64,000 nt of DNA from CALREJ01 sp035547395 (GTDB taxonomy: Bacteria > Patescibacteriota > Gracilibacteria > Peribacterales > Peribacteraceae), in contig DASZVA010000003.1 of assembly GCA_035547395.1 (NCBI GenBank), positions 1 through 64,000 on the forward strand, given 5' to 3'. Made by a program: the position numbers and the translations under genes. This document shows positions 16,438 through 23,563 of the stretch, piece by piece. The notes beneath the pieces were generated by a model. That model had not been told where the DNA came from. It worked only from the letters and a program-made list of their open reading frames with translations, and did no database searches. Within the stretch, counting starts at the first letter, position 1; every line of letters starts with the position of its first letter.

Positions 16438-16902
16438 GTGCCGACACTTCATATTATCGTTGCCTCGACGAGCGGACATACGGAGTACGTCGTCGATACG
16501 CTGATCGCGGAATTGCAAAAGAAACGGCCGCAGCTTTCGGTCGAAAAGCAGCGAGCGGAGCTGGCAAAGCCGGAGGACCTGTTGCGCGGCGATGTGCTGC
16601 TGCTTGCCACGAGTTCATGGAACACTGGCAGCATTGAAGGGCAGCTCAATCCGCACATGCATGCGTTTCTTAAAGAGCGTGCGGCAAACATCGATCTCGG
16701 TGGCAAGAATGTCGCGGTCATCGGACTCGGCGATCATCGCTACTACTACACGGCGAAAGCCGCGGATCATCTGATCGATTTCGTCCGCACGCATAACGGA
16801 GTCCTCATCGAACCGGTACTTCGCATCATCAACGAACCCTACGGTCAGGAGAAAATTGTGCAAGAATGGGGAAAAGAATTTCTTTCTGCGATCATTTTAT
16901 GA
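16438..16902 (+). CDS. Flavodoxin-like protein
   Basis: Protein of 154 residues starting at GTG. The FMN phosphate loop is STSGHTE. The flavin-stacking loops are SSWNTGS and GLGDHRYYYT. It is probably the electron carrier for, or acceptor from, the 2-oxoacid oxidoreductase that follows. I choose the GTG because homology starts at VPTLHIIVAS and TACAAT lies 6 nt upstream (16426-16431); the upstream in-frame ATG at 16390 would add 16 unlikely residues. Confidence 0.9.
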   Translation: MPTLHIIVASTSGHTEYVVDTLIAELQKKRPQLSVEKQRAELAKPEDLLRGDVLLLATSSWNTGSIEGQLNPHMHAFLKERAANIDLGGKNVAVIGLGDHRYYYTAKAADHLIDFVRTHNGVLIEPVLRIINEPYGQEKIVQEWGKEFLSAIIL

Positions 16903-16910
16903 ATCGTTTC

Positions 16911-17007
16911 CTTGTTTATTTGTTTATTCGTTTATTCGAATGTCCTGAAATGGTATTGTGCAGTTGCTGCGAATCAACGAAAAAACGAATCAACGAAAAA
17001 ACGTATT
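16911..17007. repeat. Palindromic word array upstream of korA (GTTTATTC type)
   Basis: Left words GTTTATTTGTTTATTCGTTT; right words CGAATCAACGAAAAAACGAA. The arms are inverted around a spacer of roughly 40 nt. It lies between flavodoxin and the oxidoreductase. Confidence 0.7.
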
Positions 17008-17040
17008 TCCGACAACACCTGTTGTATTCTTAACATGTAC

Positions 17041-18825
17041 ATGTCTCGTGCATCCCTCAAAATCGTCGGCGCGTCGGGGCAGGGCCTGATCTCGATCGGG
17101 GAGATTCTCGCGAAGGCGTTCAAGAGGTCCGGCTATTGCGTGTTTGGCTACCGCGAATACAACTCACTCATCAAGGGCGGACACGGCAGTTATCAGATCG
17201 ATGTCTCCGACTCGCTCATCCAAAGCTCCGAAGAAACGGTCGATGTACTGCTCTGCCTCAACCATCACGGATTCGAATACAACCTGCACGACGTAAAAGA
17301 CGGCGGGCTCATTCTGCACGACACGGCGACGTGGAAATTTTCCAAAGAGGATCTCGCGATGTTCAAGAAGAAAAAGATCGCGGTGCAGTTCCTGCCGATC
17401 GAGGACATTCTCAAAAAGCTCAAGGCGAAACCGATCCTGGGGAACGTTCTTTTCAGTTCGTTCGTGTGGGCGGCGTTCGGCGGCGACATTAAGCTTCTCA
17501 AACTGCTCGTCGGCGAAAGGTTCGCGAAGAAAAAAGACTTGCTCGATCTCAACATGCGCTGCATCGACGAAGGCTTCGCGTATCAAAAAGAAACCGGCTG
17601 CCATCTGGCGTCCGCGCTTCCGAAGGCGGACAAAAAATGGAAAGACCATCTGCTTCTGACGGGCAGCCAGGCGATGGGCATGGGCATCGTGCACGCGGGT
17701 TGCAGGCTGTATGCCGGCTATCCTATGACGCCGAGTTCACCTCTACTCAGCTACATCGCAGAAGTGCAGAACGAAACCGGCATGGCGATCAAGCAGGCGG
17801 AGGATGAGATTACCGCCGCGCAGATGATGAGCGGAGGAAATTTCATGGGAACGCGCGCGATCACCGCGACCTCCGGCGGGGGATTCGACCTCATGAGCGA
17901 GACGCTCTCGCTTGATGGCATGATTGAAAATCCATCGGTGTACGTGCTCGCGCAGCGGCCCGGCCCCGCGACGGGACTTCCCACCTGGACCGCGCAGGGC
18001 GATCTGCTGATGGCGGTGAATACGTCGCACGGTGAATTCGCGCGATGCGTGATGAGCGCGAGCGACAGCGAGGATGCGTTTCACCTGATGCCCGAGGCGT
18101 TCAATATCGCCGAGGAATTTCAGACGCCGGTGATCGTTCTTACCGACAAGCACATCGCCGAAGGCATCTACACGCAAAAACTGTACGATCAAAAGAAGAC
18201 AAAGATCCGCCGCGGCAAACTGATCGTGAAAGCGGAGGAACTCAAGAAAGTAAAATCCTCCGATCGTTTCGATCCGACGGCCAAAGACGGCATCAGCAAG
18301 CGCTGGCTGCCGGGCGCGAAGGCCGCGACCTACAACGCGCAGGCCGACGAGCATAGCCCCGATGGATCCGTCGATGAATCCGCACACAATGCGGTGCTGC
18401 AGATGGAGAAGCGCATGCGCAAGATGGACGCAATGAAGCAGGCGCTGCCGGAGCCGGAATTGTTTATAAGTGGTCAGAGGTCAGAGGTCAGAGGTCAGAA
18501 AGATCAAGCACTTGATCTGCTCATCGTGAGTTGGGGGTCGAACAAGGGCGTGATTCTCGATGTGCTCCAGGAATCATCGTTTGCGAAAAAGAAGATCGGC
18601 TATCTTCACTACACCTACATGTGGCCGCTCAAGACGGAGCGTTTCGAAGCGCTGTCGAAGAAAGCAAAACACGTCGTCTTCATCGAGTGCAACTACCAGG
18701 CGCAGCTGCTCCAGTTGCTGCGCATGCAATGTGGCACAAAGGAAAATAAGGTGCTGCTCAAGTACGACGGCCGTCCCTTTTTCTATCACGAATTGAAAGA
18801 AGCCCTGATGAAGCATCTTCCATAA
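17041..18825 (+). CDS. korA: 2-oxoacid:ferredoxin oxidoreductase, fused gamma-alpha subunit
   Basis: Protein of 594 residues. Residues 1-190 form the gamma domain (IVGASGQGLISIGEILAKA, GHGSYQIDVSD). The rest is the alpha, pyrimidine-binding domain (LYAGYPMTPSSPLLSY, AEDEITAAQMMSGG, TATSGGGFDLMSE). With the beta subunit it decarboxylates a 2-oxoacid (2-oxoglutarate, pyruvate or branched-chain) to acyl-CoA and reduces ferredoxin or flavodoxin. Residues about 476-489 are encoded by a tandem GGTCAGA array. Starts at 17035 and 17041 are both possible; TATTCT lies at 17025-17030 within a palindromic ACATGTACATGT context. Substrate is uncertain. Confidence 0.9.
   Translation: MSRASLKIVGASGQGLISIGEILAKAFKRSGYCVFGYREYNSLIKGGHGSYQIDVSDSLIQSSEETVDVLLCLNHHGFEYNLHDVKDGGLILHDTATWKFSKEDLAMFKKKKIAVQFLPIEDILKKLKAKPILGNVLFSSFVWAAFGGDIKLLKLLVGERFAKKKDLLDLNMRCIDEGFAYQKETGCHLASALPKADKKWKDHLLLTGSQAMGMGIVHAGCRLYAGYPMTPSSPLLSYIAEVQNETGMAIKQAEDEITAAQMMSGGNFMGTRAITATSGGGFDLMSETLSLDGMIENPSVYVLAQRPGPATGLPTWTAQGDLLMAVNTSHGEFARCVMSASDSEDAFHLMPEAFNIAEEFQTPVIVLTDKHIAEGIYTQKLYDQKKTKIRRGKLIVKAEELKKVKSSDRFDPTAKDGISKRWLPGAKAATYNAQADEHSPDGSVDESAHNAVLQMEKRMRKMDAMKQALPEPELFISGQRSEVRGQKDQALDLLIVSWGSNKGVILDVLQESSFAKKKIGYLHYTYMWPLKTERFEALSKKAKHVVFIECNYQAQLLQLLRMQCGTKENKVLLKYDGRPFFYHELKEALMKHLP
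18469..18502. repeat. In-frame tandem heptamer inside korA
   Basis: Four tandem copies of the 7-mer GGTCAGA between 18472 and 18500. Only one arm is present, with no inverted partner. It is translated as SGQRSEVRGQ between the alpha domain and the C-terminal SWGSNKG domain. Confidence 0.75.
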
Positions 18826-18852
18826 TCCCTAACCCTAACCCTAACCCTATCC
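18826..18852. repeat. Telomere-like CCCTAA array between korA and korB
   Basis: CCCTAACCCTAACCCTAACC runs into CCTATCC just before the korB ATG. Three to four near-perfect hexamers, single arm. Confidence 0.7.
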
Positions 18853-19737
18853 ATGTCCATCCCCCTCGATACCAAAACGGCCGCACTTATGAAGGAGTAC
18901 CACTCCGAGAACAAGTGCACATGGTGCGACGGCTGCGGCGACTACGGAATCTGGACGGCGACCAAGCGCGCGCTCAGCGAGCTCAATATTGCGCCGCACG
19001 AGGTGTTGCTCTGCTACGACATCGGCTGCCACGGGAACACCAGCGACAAGCTCATGGGCTACCGCTTCCACGGACTCCACGGTCGCGTGTTGCCCTTTGC
19101 GGCGGCGGCGAAACTCAGCAACATGAAACTGCCGGTCATGGCGTTTGGCGGGGACGGCGCGAGTTTTTCCGAAGGCGTCGGGCACCTGGTGCACGCGATC
19201 CGCAGCAATTATCCGATCGTGTTCGTGCTGCACAATAACGGCAACTACGGACTCACGACCGGACAGGCGAGCAGCCTGACCTGGCAGGGGAAGAAGATGA
19301 ACGCATCGCCCAATGGAATTCCGGAGCACACGCTGCCGAGCATGGATTTCGTTTTTTCATTGGAGCCGACGTTCGTCGCCAGAGGTTTCACCGGTGACAT
19401 TCCGCAGATGGTGGAGATCCTCAAAGCAGCCATCAGCCATCGCGGATTCGCCTTCGTCGACATGCTGCAGGCATGCCCCACATACAACTACTTTGCCACA
19501 CACGATTATCTGCTGGAGCGCTGCACTCACGTGCAGAATCACGACACGTCGGATTTCAAAAAAGCACGCGAGCTCGCCGTCGATACTTCGCAAAAAATCG
19601 CGACGGGCATCCTGTATCAGAACGAAGACGTGCCGAATTTCTACGAGCGGCTGATACCGCGACAGGACAAAAAGACGACGCTCGTCGACGAAGTAAAAGT
19701 GCAGGATGTCTCACACTTGATGCAGCAATTTGTCTGA
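18853..19737 (+). CDS. korB: 2-oxoacid:ferredoxin oxidoreductase beta subunit
   Basis: Protein of 294 residues carrying thiamine diphosphate. The N-terminal cysteine motif is WCDGCGDYG. The TPP/Mg motif runs from GGDGASFSEG to NNGNYGLTTGQ. Partner of the fused gamma-alpha subunit encoded 27 bp upstream; together they link 2-oxoacid oxidation to CoA-ester formation. No 4Fe-4S ferredoxin-like delta subunit is seen, as is usual for the two-subunit Kor type. The acyl-CoA product could feed the ADP-forming ligase at 14252. Confidence 0.92.
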   Translation: MSIPLDTKTAALMKEYHSENKCTWCDGCGDYGIWTATKRALSELNIAPHEVLLCYDIGCHGNTSDKLMGYRFHGLHGRVLPFAAAAKLSNMKLPVMAFGGDGASFSEGVGHLVHAIRSNYPIVFVLHNNGNYGLTTGQASSLTWQGKKMNASPNGIPEHTLPSMDFVFSLEPTFVARGFTGDIPQMVEILKAAISHRGFAFVDMLQACPTYNYFATHDYLLERCTHVQNHDTSDFKKARELAVDTSQKIATGILYQNEDVPNFYERLIPRQDKKTTLVDEVKVQDVSHLMQQFV

Positions 19738-19762
19738 TGGACAACATATCGGTTATCTATTC

Positions 19763-19790
19763 TTGACATCAAACAGAGCGTCCGTAGAAT
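19763..19790 (+). promoter_or_regulatory. Sigma70-type promoter for 19800 gene
   Basis: TTGACA (19763-19768), 16 nt spacer, TAGAAT (19785-19790). The ATG at 19800 lies 9 nt after the -10, so the transcript should begin within a few bases of the start codon. Confidence 0.8.
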
Positions 19791-19799
19791 CGCGGCCTT

Positions 19800-20144
19800 A
19801 TGTCGATCGATTTCGAAACATCAGCAGCCGAAAACAACGTACCGTCATCGGATATTGCCGAGACACTGAGAGCTGCATTGAAGGAAGGATCTGAAAGTAT
19901 CGATGCGGATGTTCTTCAGAGATTGAAGAGGCGCATTTATTTGTTGAGAGAACAACTGCAAGCCACACTGGTCAATGAGCTCGGAGAAGATGACGCGTTG
20001 CTCGACACGACATATGATGCGCTGTTTGCGGAAGCTGCAGAATTTCTCAAGCCGCCCAGCGAGCCGCAAAGCCGTCCCTTCCGAAAGTCCAGATCGAATA
20101 GTTTTAAACCGGGATATGACGGCGGATTTGCAAAATATCAATAA
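19800..20144 (+). CDS. Hypothetical helical protein, 114 residues
   Basis: Unrecognised. Predicted mostly alpha-helical (VLQRLKRRIYLLREQLQATL, LDTTYDALFAEAAEFLK) with a basic, unstructured tail (RPFRKSRSNSFKPGYDGG). The tail suggests nucleic-acid or ribosome contact, but that is only a guess. Support for the gene comes from its near-consensus promoter and normal codon use. Convergent with the 20195 gene. Confidence 0.65.
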   Translation: MSIDFETSAAENNVPSSDIAETLRAALKEGSESIDADVLQRLKRRIYLLREQLQATLVNELGEDDALLDTTYDALFAEAAEFLKPPSEPQSRPFRKSRSNSFKPGYDGGFAKYQ

Positions 20145-20180
20145 AATCCCCGCATGCAGCTCGCGCCGTATGCGGGGGAT
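20143..20180 (-). terminator. Terminator for the 20195-20446 gene
   Basis: ATCCCCGCAT / ATGCGGGGGAT hairpin followed on the minus strand by TTTTATT, beginning about 15 nt past the stop codon. On the plus strand it also closes the 19800 gene, but without a U-tract. Confidence 0.7.
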
Positions 20181-20194
20181 GCCGCAGGTTCTTC

Positions 20195-20446
20195 TTACAT
20201 ATTCGCTTCCATCGGCTCCGGTGTGGAGAAGTAGCCGAGCACCGTTACCGTTCGACTCAGTGTGCGTATCGTATGCCACTGGGTTTGCGATTCCAGTGTG
20301 ACGATGCGCTCCGCACCCGTTGCGGTGTCCTGTATGCAGGCAACGAGATGTTCTCCGTCGCGGAGTTGTTGCCGCAGCCCGTCCCAGTCTGCGCCGCACA
20401 ACATTCTCCCTTTTGCCCGCATGACCCGGTCGATACTGCCTTCCAT
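20195..20446 (-). CDS. Hypothetical protein, 83 residues
   Basis: Unrecognised small protein with an alternating beta-like pattern (LVACIQDTATGAERIVTLES, TLSRTVTVLGYF). Real-gene support: TAGGAA sits 6 nt before the ATG (20453-20458), a clean terminator follows the stop, and an operator-like inverted repeat (20492-20511) lies just upstream of the -35 region. Confidence 0.6.
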   Translation of the reverse strand: MEGSIDRVMRAKGRMLCGADWDGLRQQLRDGEHLVACIQDTATGAERIVTLESQTQWHTIRTLSRTVTVLGYFSTPEPMEANM

Positions 20447-20491
20447 TGTGGTTTCCTAGTCCTGAGTTGAGAATGATCTACCCTACGGTAA

Positions 20492-20511
20492 ATGTACATT
20501 TTACTGTACAT
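20492..20511. promoter_or_regulatory. Operator-like inverted repeat ATGTACA-N6-TGTACAT
   Basis: Perfect 7 bp arms with a 6 nt spacer, in the intergenic region upstream of the 20446 start. Spacing and length fit a dimeric helix-turn-helix regulator. The regulator is unknown. Confidence 0.5.
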
Positions 20512-20531
20512 CTGCCGTATTGTGGAGCACT

Positions 20532-21572
20532 TTACGGACTTTTCCGCAGAGCCTTGAACAGGCTTTTGAGAACCAAGAAAGGGTGTTTGAGAGCAAAAGC
20601 CGTCATGCCGCCGGTGCCTTTCGCGGGAATTGATTTCTTGCTCCCGAGTCTCTGTAAAAATTTGCGCGCCATGTCCGTGAGCGCCCGGTCGCGCGCGCGG
20701 ATCGTCGCCGTTTTCAATGCACTCTTCGGGAGCTTTGAGATCAGCATCTCGAAACAGCGGAGCCGATCGTAGATGCCGACGCCTGTCATCTGATTCTGCG
20801 CGCTCGCGCCGCCTCCATGCACGCGGAACGTGCCGAGGTTCTCCGTGACGTGATACAGGTCCGTCGCCATAAGACAGCGGATCCAATACTCGACATCCAG
20901 AAACTGCGGCATGTCCTCTCGGAATCGTCCGACTTTCTCTACGGTCGACCGCCTGAGCATCACGAAGCTCGGCTCGCCGATGAGGTTCGGATGCAGTTCA
21001 CTCTCGATCCATGTCTGCAAAAATACGTGGCCTCCATGGAGCCCTCCAGAAATGCCGTGCCTCTCGTCGGCGATGGATGCGTAGAACGCGGCGCTGTCTT
21101 TCATCTTCGTGCAGTCATAGTCGTGATCGGCGGATACAAATCCCGCCGTCGGATTCTTCTCTAATGCATGTAGTATCTTTTCGAGGTAATGTGGTTTCCA
21201 AAGATCATCCTGAAACAGAAATTGAATGTAGGGCGAAGGTGTCATGGTGAGGTGCTCTGCGTCAGCAGAGCCACGAACCATGATGTGTCGCCCTTCGTGG
21301 CTCCTTCGGAGCACCTCAGGGTGACACATATTCAGGCACGCGTTCCAATTGCCGCCGATCCCGAGCCGGTGGTCGCTCCTCTCAAACGTGATGCGTTCAT
21401 CTTTCAAATACGGTTCAACGATGGCTTTTACATCGACGGTCGACGCATCATCATGGATGAACATCTGCCAGCGTGTTTCCGTCTGATGAATCGCGGATTC
21501 GATCGCCGCTTTCAAGAATGCGGGATCCGGTTCATACGTCGGGACGAGGATATCGATCAGAGGCGATTGCAC
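20532..21572 (-). CDS. Family 2 glycosyltransferase carrying an inserted repeat
   Basis: Protein of 346 residues, GTG start. GT-A fold signatures: DILVPTYEPDPAFLKAAIES, the HDDAST motif, then FQDDLWKPHYLEKIL. It probably transfers a sugar during envelope polysaccharide assembly. Residues about 82-112 (HPEVLRRSHEGRH, then VRGSADAEHLTMTPS) are not GT2 sequence; they are the translation of interspersed palindromic element copy 2, in frame between GIGGNWNACLN and YIQFLFQDD. Whether the enzyme tolerates it is unknown. TATAAG lies 8 nt before the GTG, inside a word array shared with trmD. Confidence 0.88.
   Translation of the reverse strand: MQSPLIDILVPTYEPDPAFLKAAIESAIHQTETRWQMFIHDDASTVDVKAIVEPYLKDERITFERSDHRLGIGGNWNACLNMCHPEVLRRSHEGRHIMVRGSADAEHLTMTPSPYIQFLFQDDLWKPHYLEKILHALEKNPTAGFVSADHDYDCTKMKDSAAFYASIADERHGISGGLHGGHVFLQTWIESELHPNLIGEPSFVMLRRSTVEKVGRFREDMPQFLDVEYWIRCLMATDLYHVTENLGTFRVHGGGASAQNQMTGVGIYDRLRCFEMLISKLPKSALKTATIRARDRALTDMARKFLQRLGSKKSIPAKGTGGMTAFALKHPFLVLKSLFKALRKSP
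21239..21328. repeat. Interspersed palindromic element, copy 2 (inside GT2)
   Basis: Begins GTGTCATGGTGAGGTGC and ends GCACCTCAGGGTGACAC, an almost perfect terminal inverted repeat. The internal CCACGAACCATGA and CTTCGTGGCTCC blocks match the other copies. Its length of about 90 nt keeps the host gene in frame. Confidence 0.85.
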
Positions 21573-21582
21573 CCCCTCAGCT

Positions 21583-21654
21583 TATAGCTTTCCGCTTTCG
21601 GCTTATAGTCCGATTTCTCACCTAGAAGCTAAAACCTAGAACCTATAAGCTTGC
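21583..21654. repeat. Palindromic word array with divergent -10 boxes
   Basis: Left arm AGCTTATAGCTTTCCGC; right arm AAGCTAAAACCTAGAACC then TATAAGCTT. On the minus strand the left arm supplies TATAAG for the GT2 gene. On the plus strand the right arm supplies TATAAG 8 nt before trmD. The element therefore doubles as a bidirectional promoter. Confidence 0.75.
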
Positions 21655-21657
21655 CCT

Positions 21658-22329
21658 ATGCGTATCGATGTTATCACGTTATTCCCGCAAATGTTTACGG
21701 GTCCGCTCACGGAATCGATTCTCGTGCGCGCCCGGGAACAGGAGCTCTTTGACGTGCATCTGCATGATCTGCGCCAATTCGGCCTCGGGAAATATCATCA
21801 GATCGACGACACGCCCTACGGCGGCGGAGCCGGGATGGTGATGCGCGTCGACGTGCTGGCGAAGGCAATCGAAGCGGTCAGCGGTCAGCGGTCAGCGGTC
21901 AGTGAATATGCAAAACCTCATCGGATCTATTTTTCTCCGCGGGGCAAAAGATTGACGCAGACGACAGTTGAAAAAATCGCGAAAAAACATGACTGGCTGA
22001 TTCTTCTCTGCGGCCATTATGAAGGGATTGATCAACGCATCATTGACGGGGGATGGATCGACGAAGAAATGTCCATCGGCGACTACGTGCTGACCGGCGG
22101 CGAGCTGCCCGCGATGGTGCTCATCGACGCAGTCGCGCGGCAGATCCCCGGCGTGCTCGGGCATGAGGAATCGGCCGCCGAAGAAAGTTTTTCCAAAGCG
22201 CTCAATCGTAAAAAAGAATATCCGCACTACACCAAACCTGCGGAGTTTCAGGGTTTGAAAGTGCCGGACGTGCTGCTCAGCGGTCATCACAAGGAAATCG
22301 AGAAGTGGCGGAAAGGAAAACTTTCCTGA
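21658..22329 (+). CDS. trmD: tRNA (guanine37-N1)-methyltransferase
   Basis: Protein of 223 residues that makes m1G37 and prevents +1 slippage. Start MRIDVITLFPQMFTGPLTESI; the SPOUT knot residues include PYGGGAGMVMR, LLCGHYEGIDQRI and GDYVLTGGELPAMVLIDAVAR. Residues about 73-86 (AVSGQRSAVSEYAK) come from a tandem GCGGTCA array and lengthen a loop before RIYFSPRG. TATAAG lies 8 nt upstream of the ATG. It is usually near rplS/rpsP, which are absent here. Confidence 0.95.
   Translation: MRIDVITLFPQMFTGPLTESILVRAREQELFDVHLHDLRQFGLGKYHQIDDTPYGGGAGMVMRVDVLAKAIEAVSGQRSAVSEYAKPHRIYFSPRGKRLTQTTVEKIAKKHDWLILLCGHYEGIDQRIIDGGWIDEEMSIGDYVLTGGELPAMVLIDAVARQIPGVLGHEESAAEESFSKALNRKKEYPHYTKPAEFQGLKVPDVLLSGHHKEIEKWRKGKLS
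21871..21905. repeat. In-frame tandem heptamer GCGGTCA inside trmD
   Basis: Four perfect tandem copies of GCGGTCA. Three copies equal 21 nt or 7 codons, so gain or loss of three units keeps frame. Single arm, no inverted partner. Confidence 0.8.
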
Positions 22330-22443
22330 TTCATTGTCGTCGTGTTCTGTTATACTGGCAGACCGCTCTTTGTCTGCGCAGTGTCCTGTTTTTACGGATG
22401 AAAACAGGAGAAACGTTCCTAGTACTTTCGAATGGAGGAAAGG

Positions 22444-22689
22444 ATGTCTAGTTCCGAAAGGAAAGCGCCATGGGAGCCGGATGCTCCGCCGCAACCGCGT
22501 GCGTACGACGCGGGATACGGTGCGGGTTTCTGTGATGGACTCCGGAAACTTCTTGATCCGCCAAAGGGGAGTGATCCTCTTAGCGGAAATGAGGAGTTTA
22601 ACCGGGGCTATATCGACGGATGGCAGCATGGCAATGCTCAGGCACCTGAGCACGGTCGGCCGCCCAATCCGTTCGATCCGATGGCGTAA
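22444..22689 (+). CDS. Small hypothetical protein with two G-x-G-x-x-x-G-like blocks
   Basis: Protein of 81 residues starting at ATG 22444, preceded by GGAGGAAAGG, one of the best Shine-Dalgarno sites in the window. Two short similar blocks, YDAGYGAGFCDG and FNRGYIDGWQHG, recall the repeated aromatic-glycine pattern of ribosome-modulation-factor-like small proteins, but the match is too weak to name. The proline-rich tail (HGRPPNPFDPMA) is probably disordered. A strong hairpin follows the stop. Confidence 0.65.
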   Translation: MSSSERKAPWEPDAPPQPRAYDAGYGAGFCDGLRKLLDPPKGSDPLSGNEEFNRGYIDGWQHGNAQAPEHGRPPNPFDPMA

Positions 22690-22695
22690 GGAGCG

Positions 22696-22721
22696 GCCCC
22701 GGGAGGATTTCCTCCCGGGGC
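22696..22721 (+). terminator. Strong hairpin after the 22444 gene
   Basis: GCCCCGGGAGG-ATTT-CCTCCCGGGGC, 11 bp perfect stem seven nt past the stop. There is no U-tract, so it may stabilise or attenuate rather than terminate. Confidence 0.6.
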
Positions 22722-22809
22722 ACTATGAAAACAGAACAGTGTGCAGAAGAATCGAATGCCGTTACACTCTCCGCAGTCGTTACTGCTTCTCTGTTTGAAG
22801 GAGTGTCAC

Positions 22810-22980
22810 ATGCTGCATTTTGTGGTTCATTGTCCTTTGGGACTCACCGCGTCGTTGATGCTGACGGACATCGGCCGGGAAGATCGATCACGGCGAAGAA
22901 CGCCACAAGGCAGGTCCGTCGCGAAACCGAAGTGTAAGCCAAGGCACAAACGAAGGGTACTTCCCTGTAATCGTTACTAA
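22810..22980 (+). CDS. Possible small basic protein (56 residues)
   Basis: Candidate only. GAAGGAG sits 8 nt before ATG 22810; the product begins MLHFVVHCPLGL and ends in a very basic tail (RSRRRTPQGRSVAKPKCK). The Shine-Dalgarno is good, but composition is not typical and no family is recognised. Otherwise the 22722-23040 gap holds nothing I can support. Confidence 0.3.
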   Translation: MLHFVVHCPLGLTASLMLTDIGREDRSRRRTPQGRSVAKPKCKPRHKRRVLPCNRY

Positions 22981-23053
22981 CCCGTCAGAAGCAGTCTCGT
23001 ATCCGCCTCCCTCACCCCGCGTGACGGGAGGCATTTTCACGTACACTGGATTC

Positions 23054-23323
23054 ATGCTCGAAGCATTCCATCAGTCGCTGAGCGAGAAGGGAAGCGTGGA
23101 TCTCGTCATCCGCGTCCGGCCACAGGCGATGCGCACGCAGCTGCAATCCGTGCTCGACGATCAGTCGCTGAAGATCGACATCGCGGCGCCGGCGCAGGAC
23201 AACCGCGGCAATCTTGCACTCATTCGATTTCTCGCGGAACAGTTTGAAGTTCCGCAGGGCAACGTCAAAATTCTCTCCGGCAAAACGGGCCGCATGAAAC
23301 TGGTGCGGATCACGTCTCGTTGA
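23054..23323 (+). CDS. DUF167 / YggU-family protein
   Basis: Protein of 89 residues. The C-terminal half carries the family signature: DNRGNLALIRFLAEQFEVP, then VKILSGKTGRMKLVRI. The family is widespread, small and without proven function. Start chosen at MLEAFHQ because TACACT lies 6 nt before it (23042-23047). The next gene's -35 overlaps its last codon. Confidence 0.85.
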   Translation: MLEAFHQSLSEKGSVDLVIRVRPQAMRTQLQSVLDDQSLKIDIAAPAQDNRGNLALIRFLAEQFEVPQGNVKILSGKTGRMKLVRITSR

Positions 23324-23347
23324 CAGTCGTTTTGCATTCTTTAGAGT
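23320..23347 (+). promoter_or_regulatory. Sigma70-type promoter for 23354 gene
   Basis: TTGACA (23320-23325), 16 nt spacer, TAGAGT (23342-23347), then 6 nt to the ATG. A textbook leaderless layout. Confidence 0.8.
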
Positions 23348-23353
23348 GATGAC

Positions 23354-23563
23354 ATGGCATTGGAGGAATCACAGGAAGCGGCCGAAAGACTCCTTCTGTA
23401 TTTGTCTGTCGCAGAGAATGACGCGTACCGTCCCGAGGACGGACCGTATGCGCGAATACTTGGCGATCGATTACTTCTTATGAAAAATGAGATTCTCGCG
23501 CGCTGCACGGAAATTCTCGGTGAAAAAAGAGTGCAGGACATCAGGGGAAAGGCAGCTGCCTGA
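23354..23563 (+). CDS. Hypothetical helical protein, 69 residues
   Basis: Unrecognised. Nearly all helix (EESQEAAERLLLYLSVAEN, LLLMKNEILARCTEILGEK), soluble, probably dimeric. It has its own consensus promoter and ends tail-to-tail with the thioredoxin-like lipoprotein, with no gap between the stop codons. Confidence 0.65.
   Translation: MALEESQEAAERLLLYLSVAENDAYRPEDGPYARILGDRLLLMKNEILARCTEILGEKRVQDIRGKAAA

Noticed and set aside
18826..18852. CCCTAA repeats as a chromosome telomere
   Set aside because: Only three to four units, internal, between two genes of one operon; part of the word-array family.
22725..22937. A 70-codon frame after the 22696 hairpin
   Set aside because: No ribosome binding site or -10 at the start, and it overlaps the better-supported candidate at 22810.
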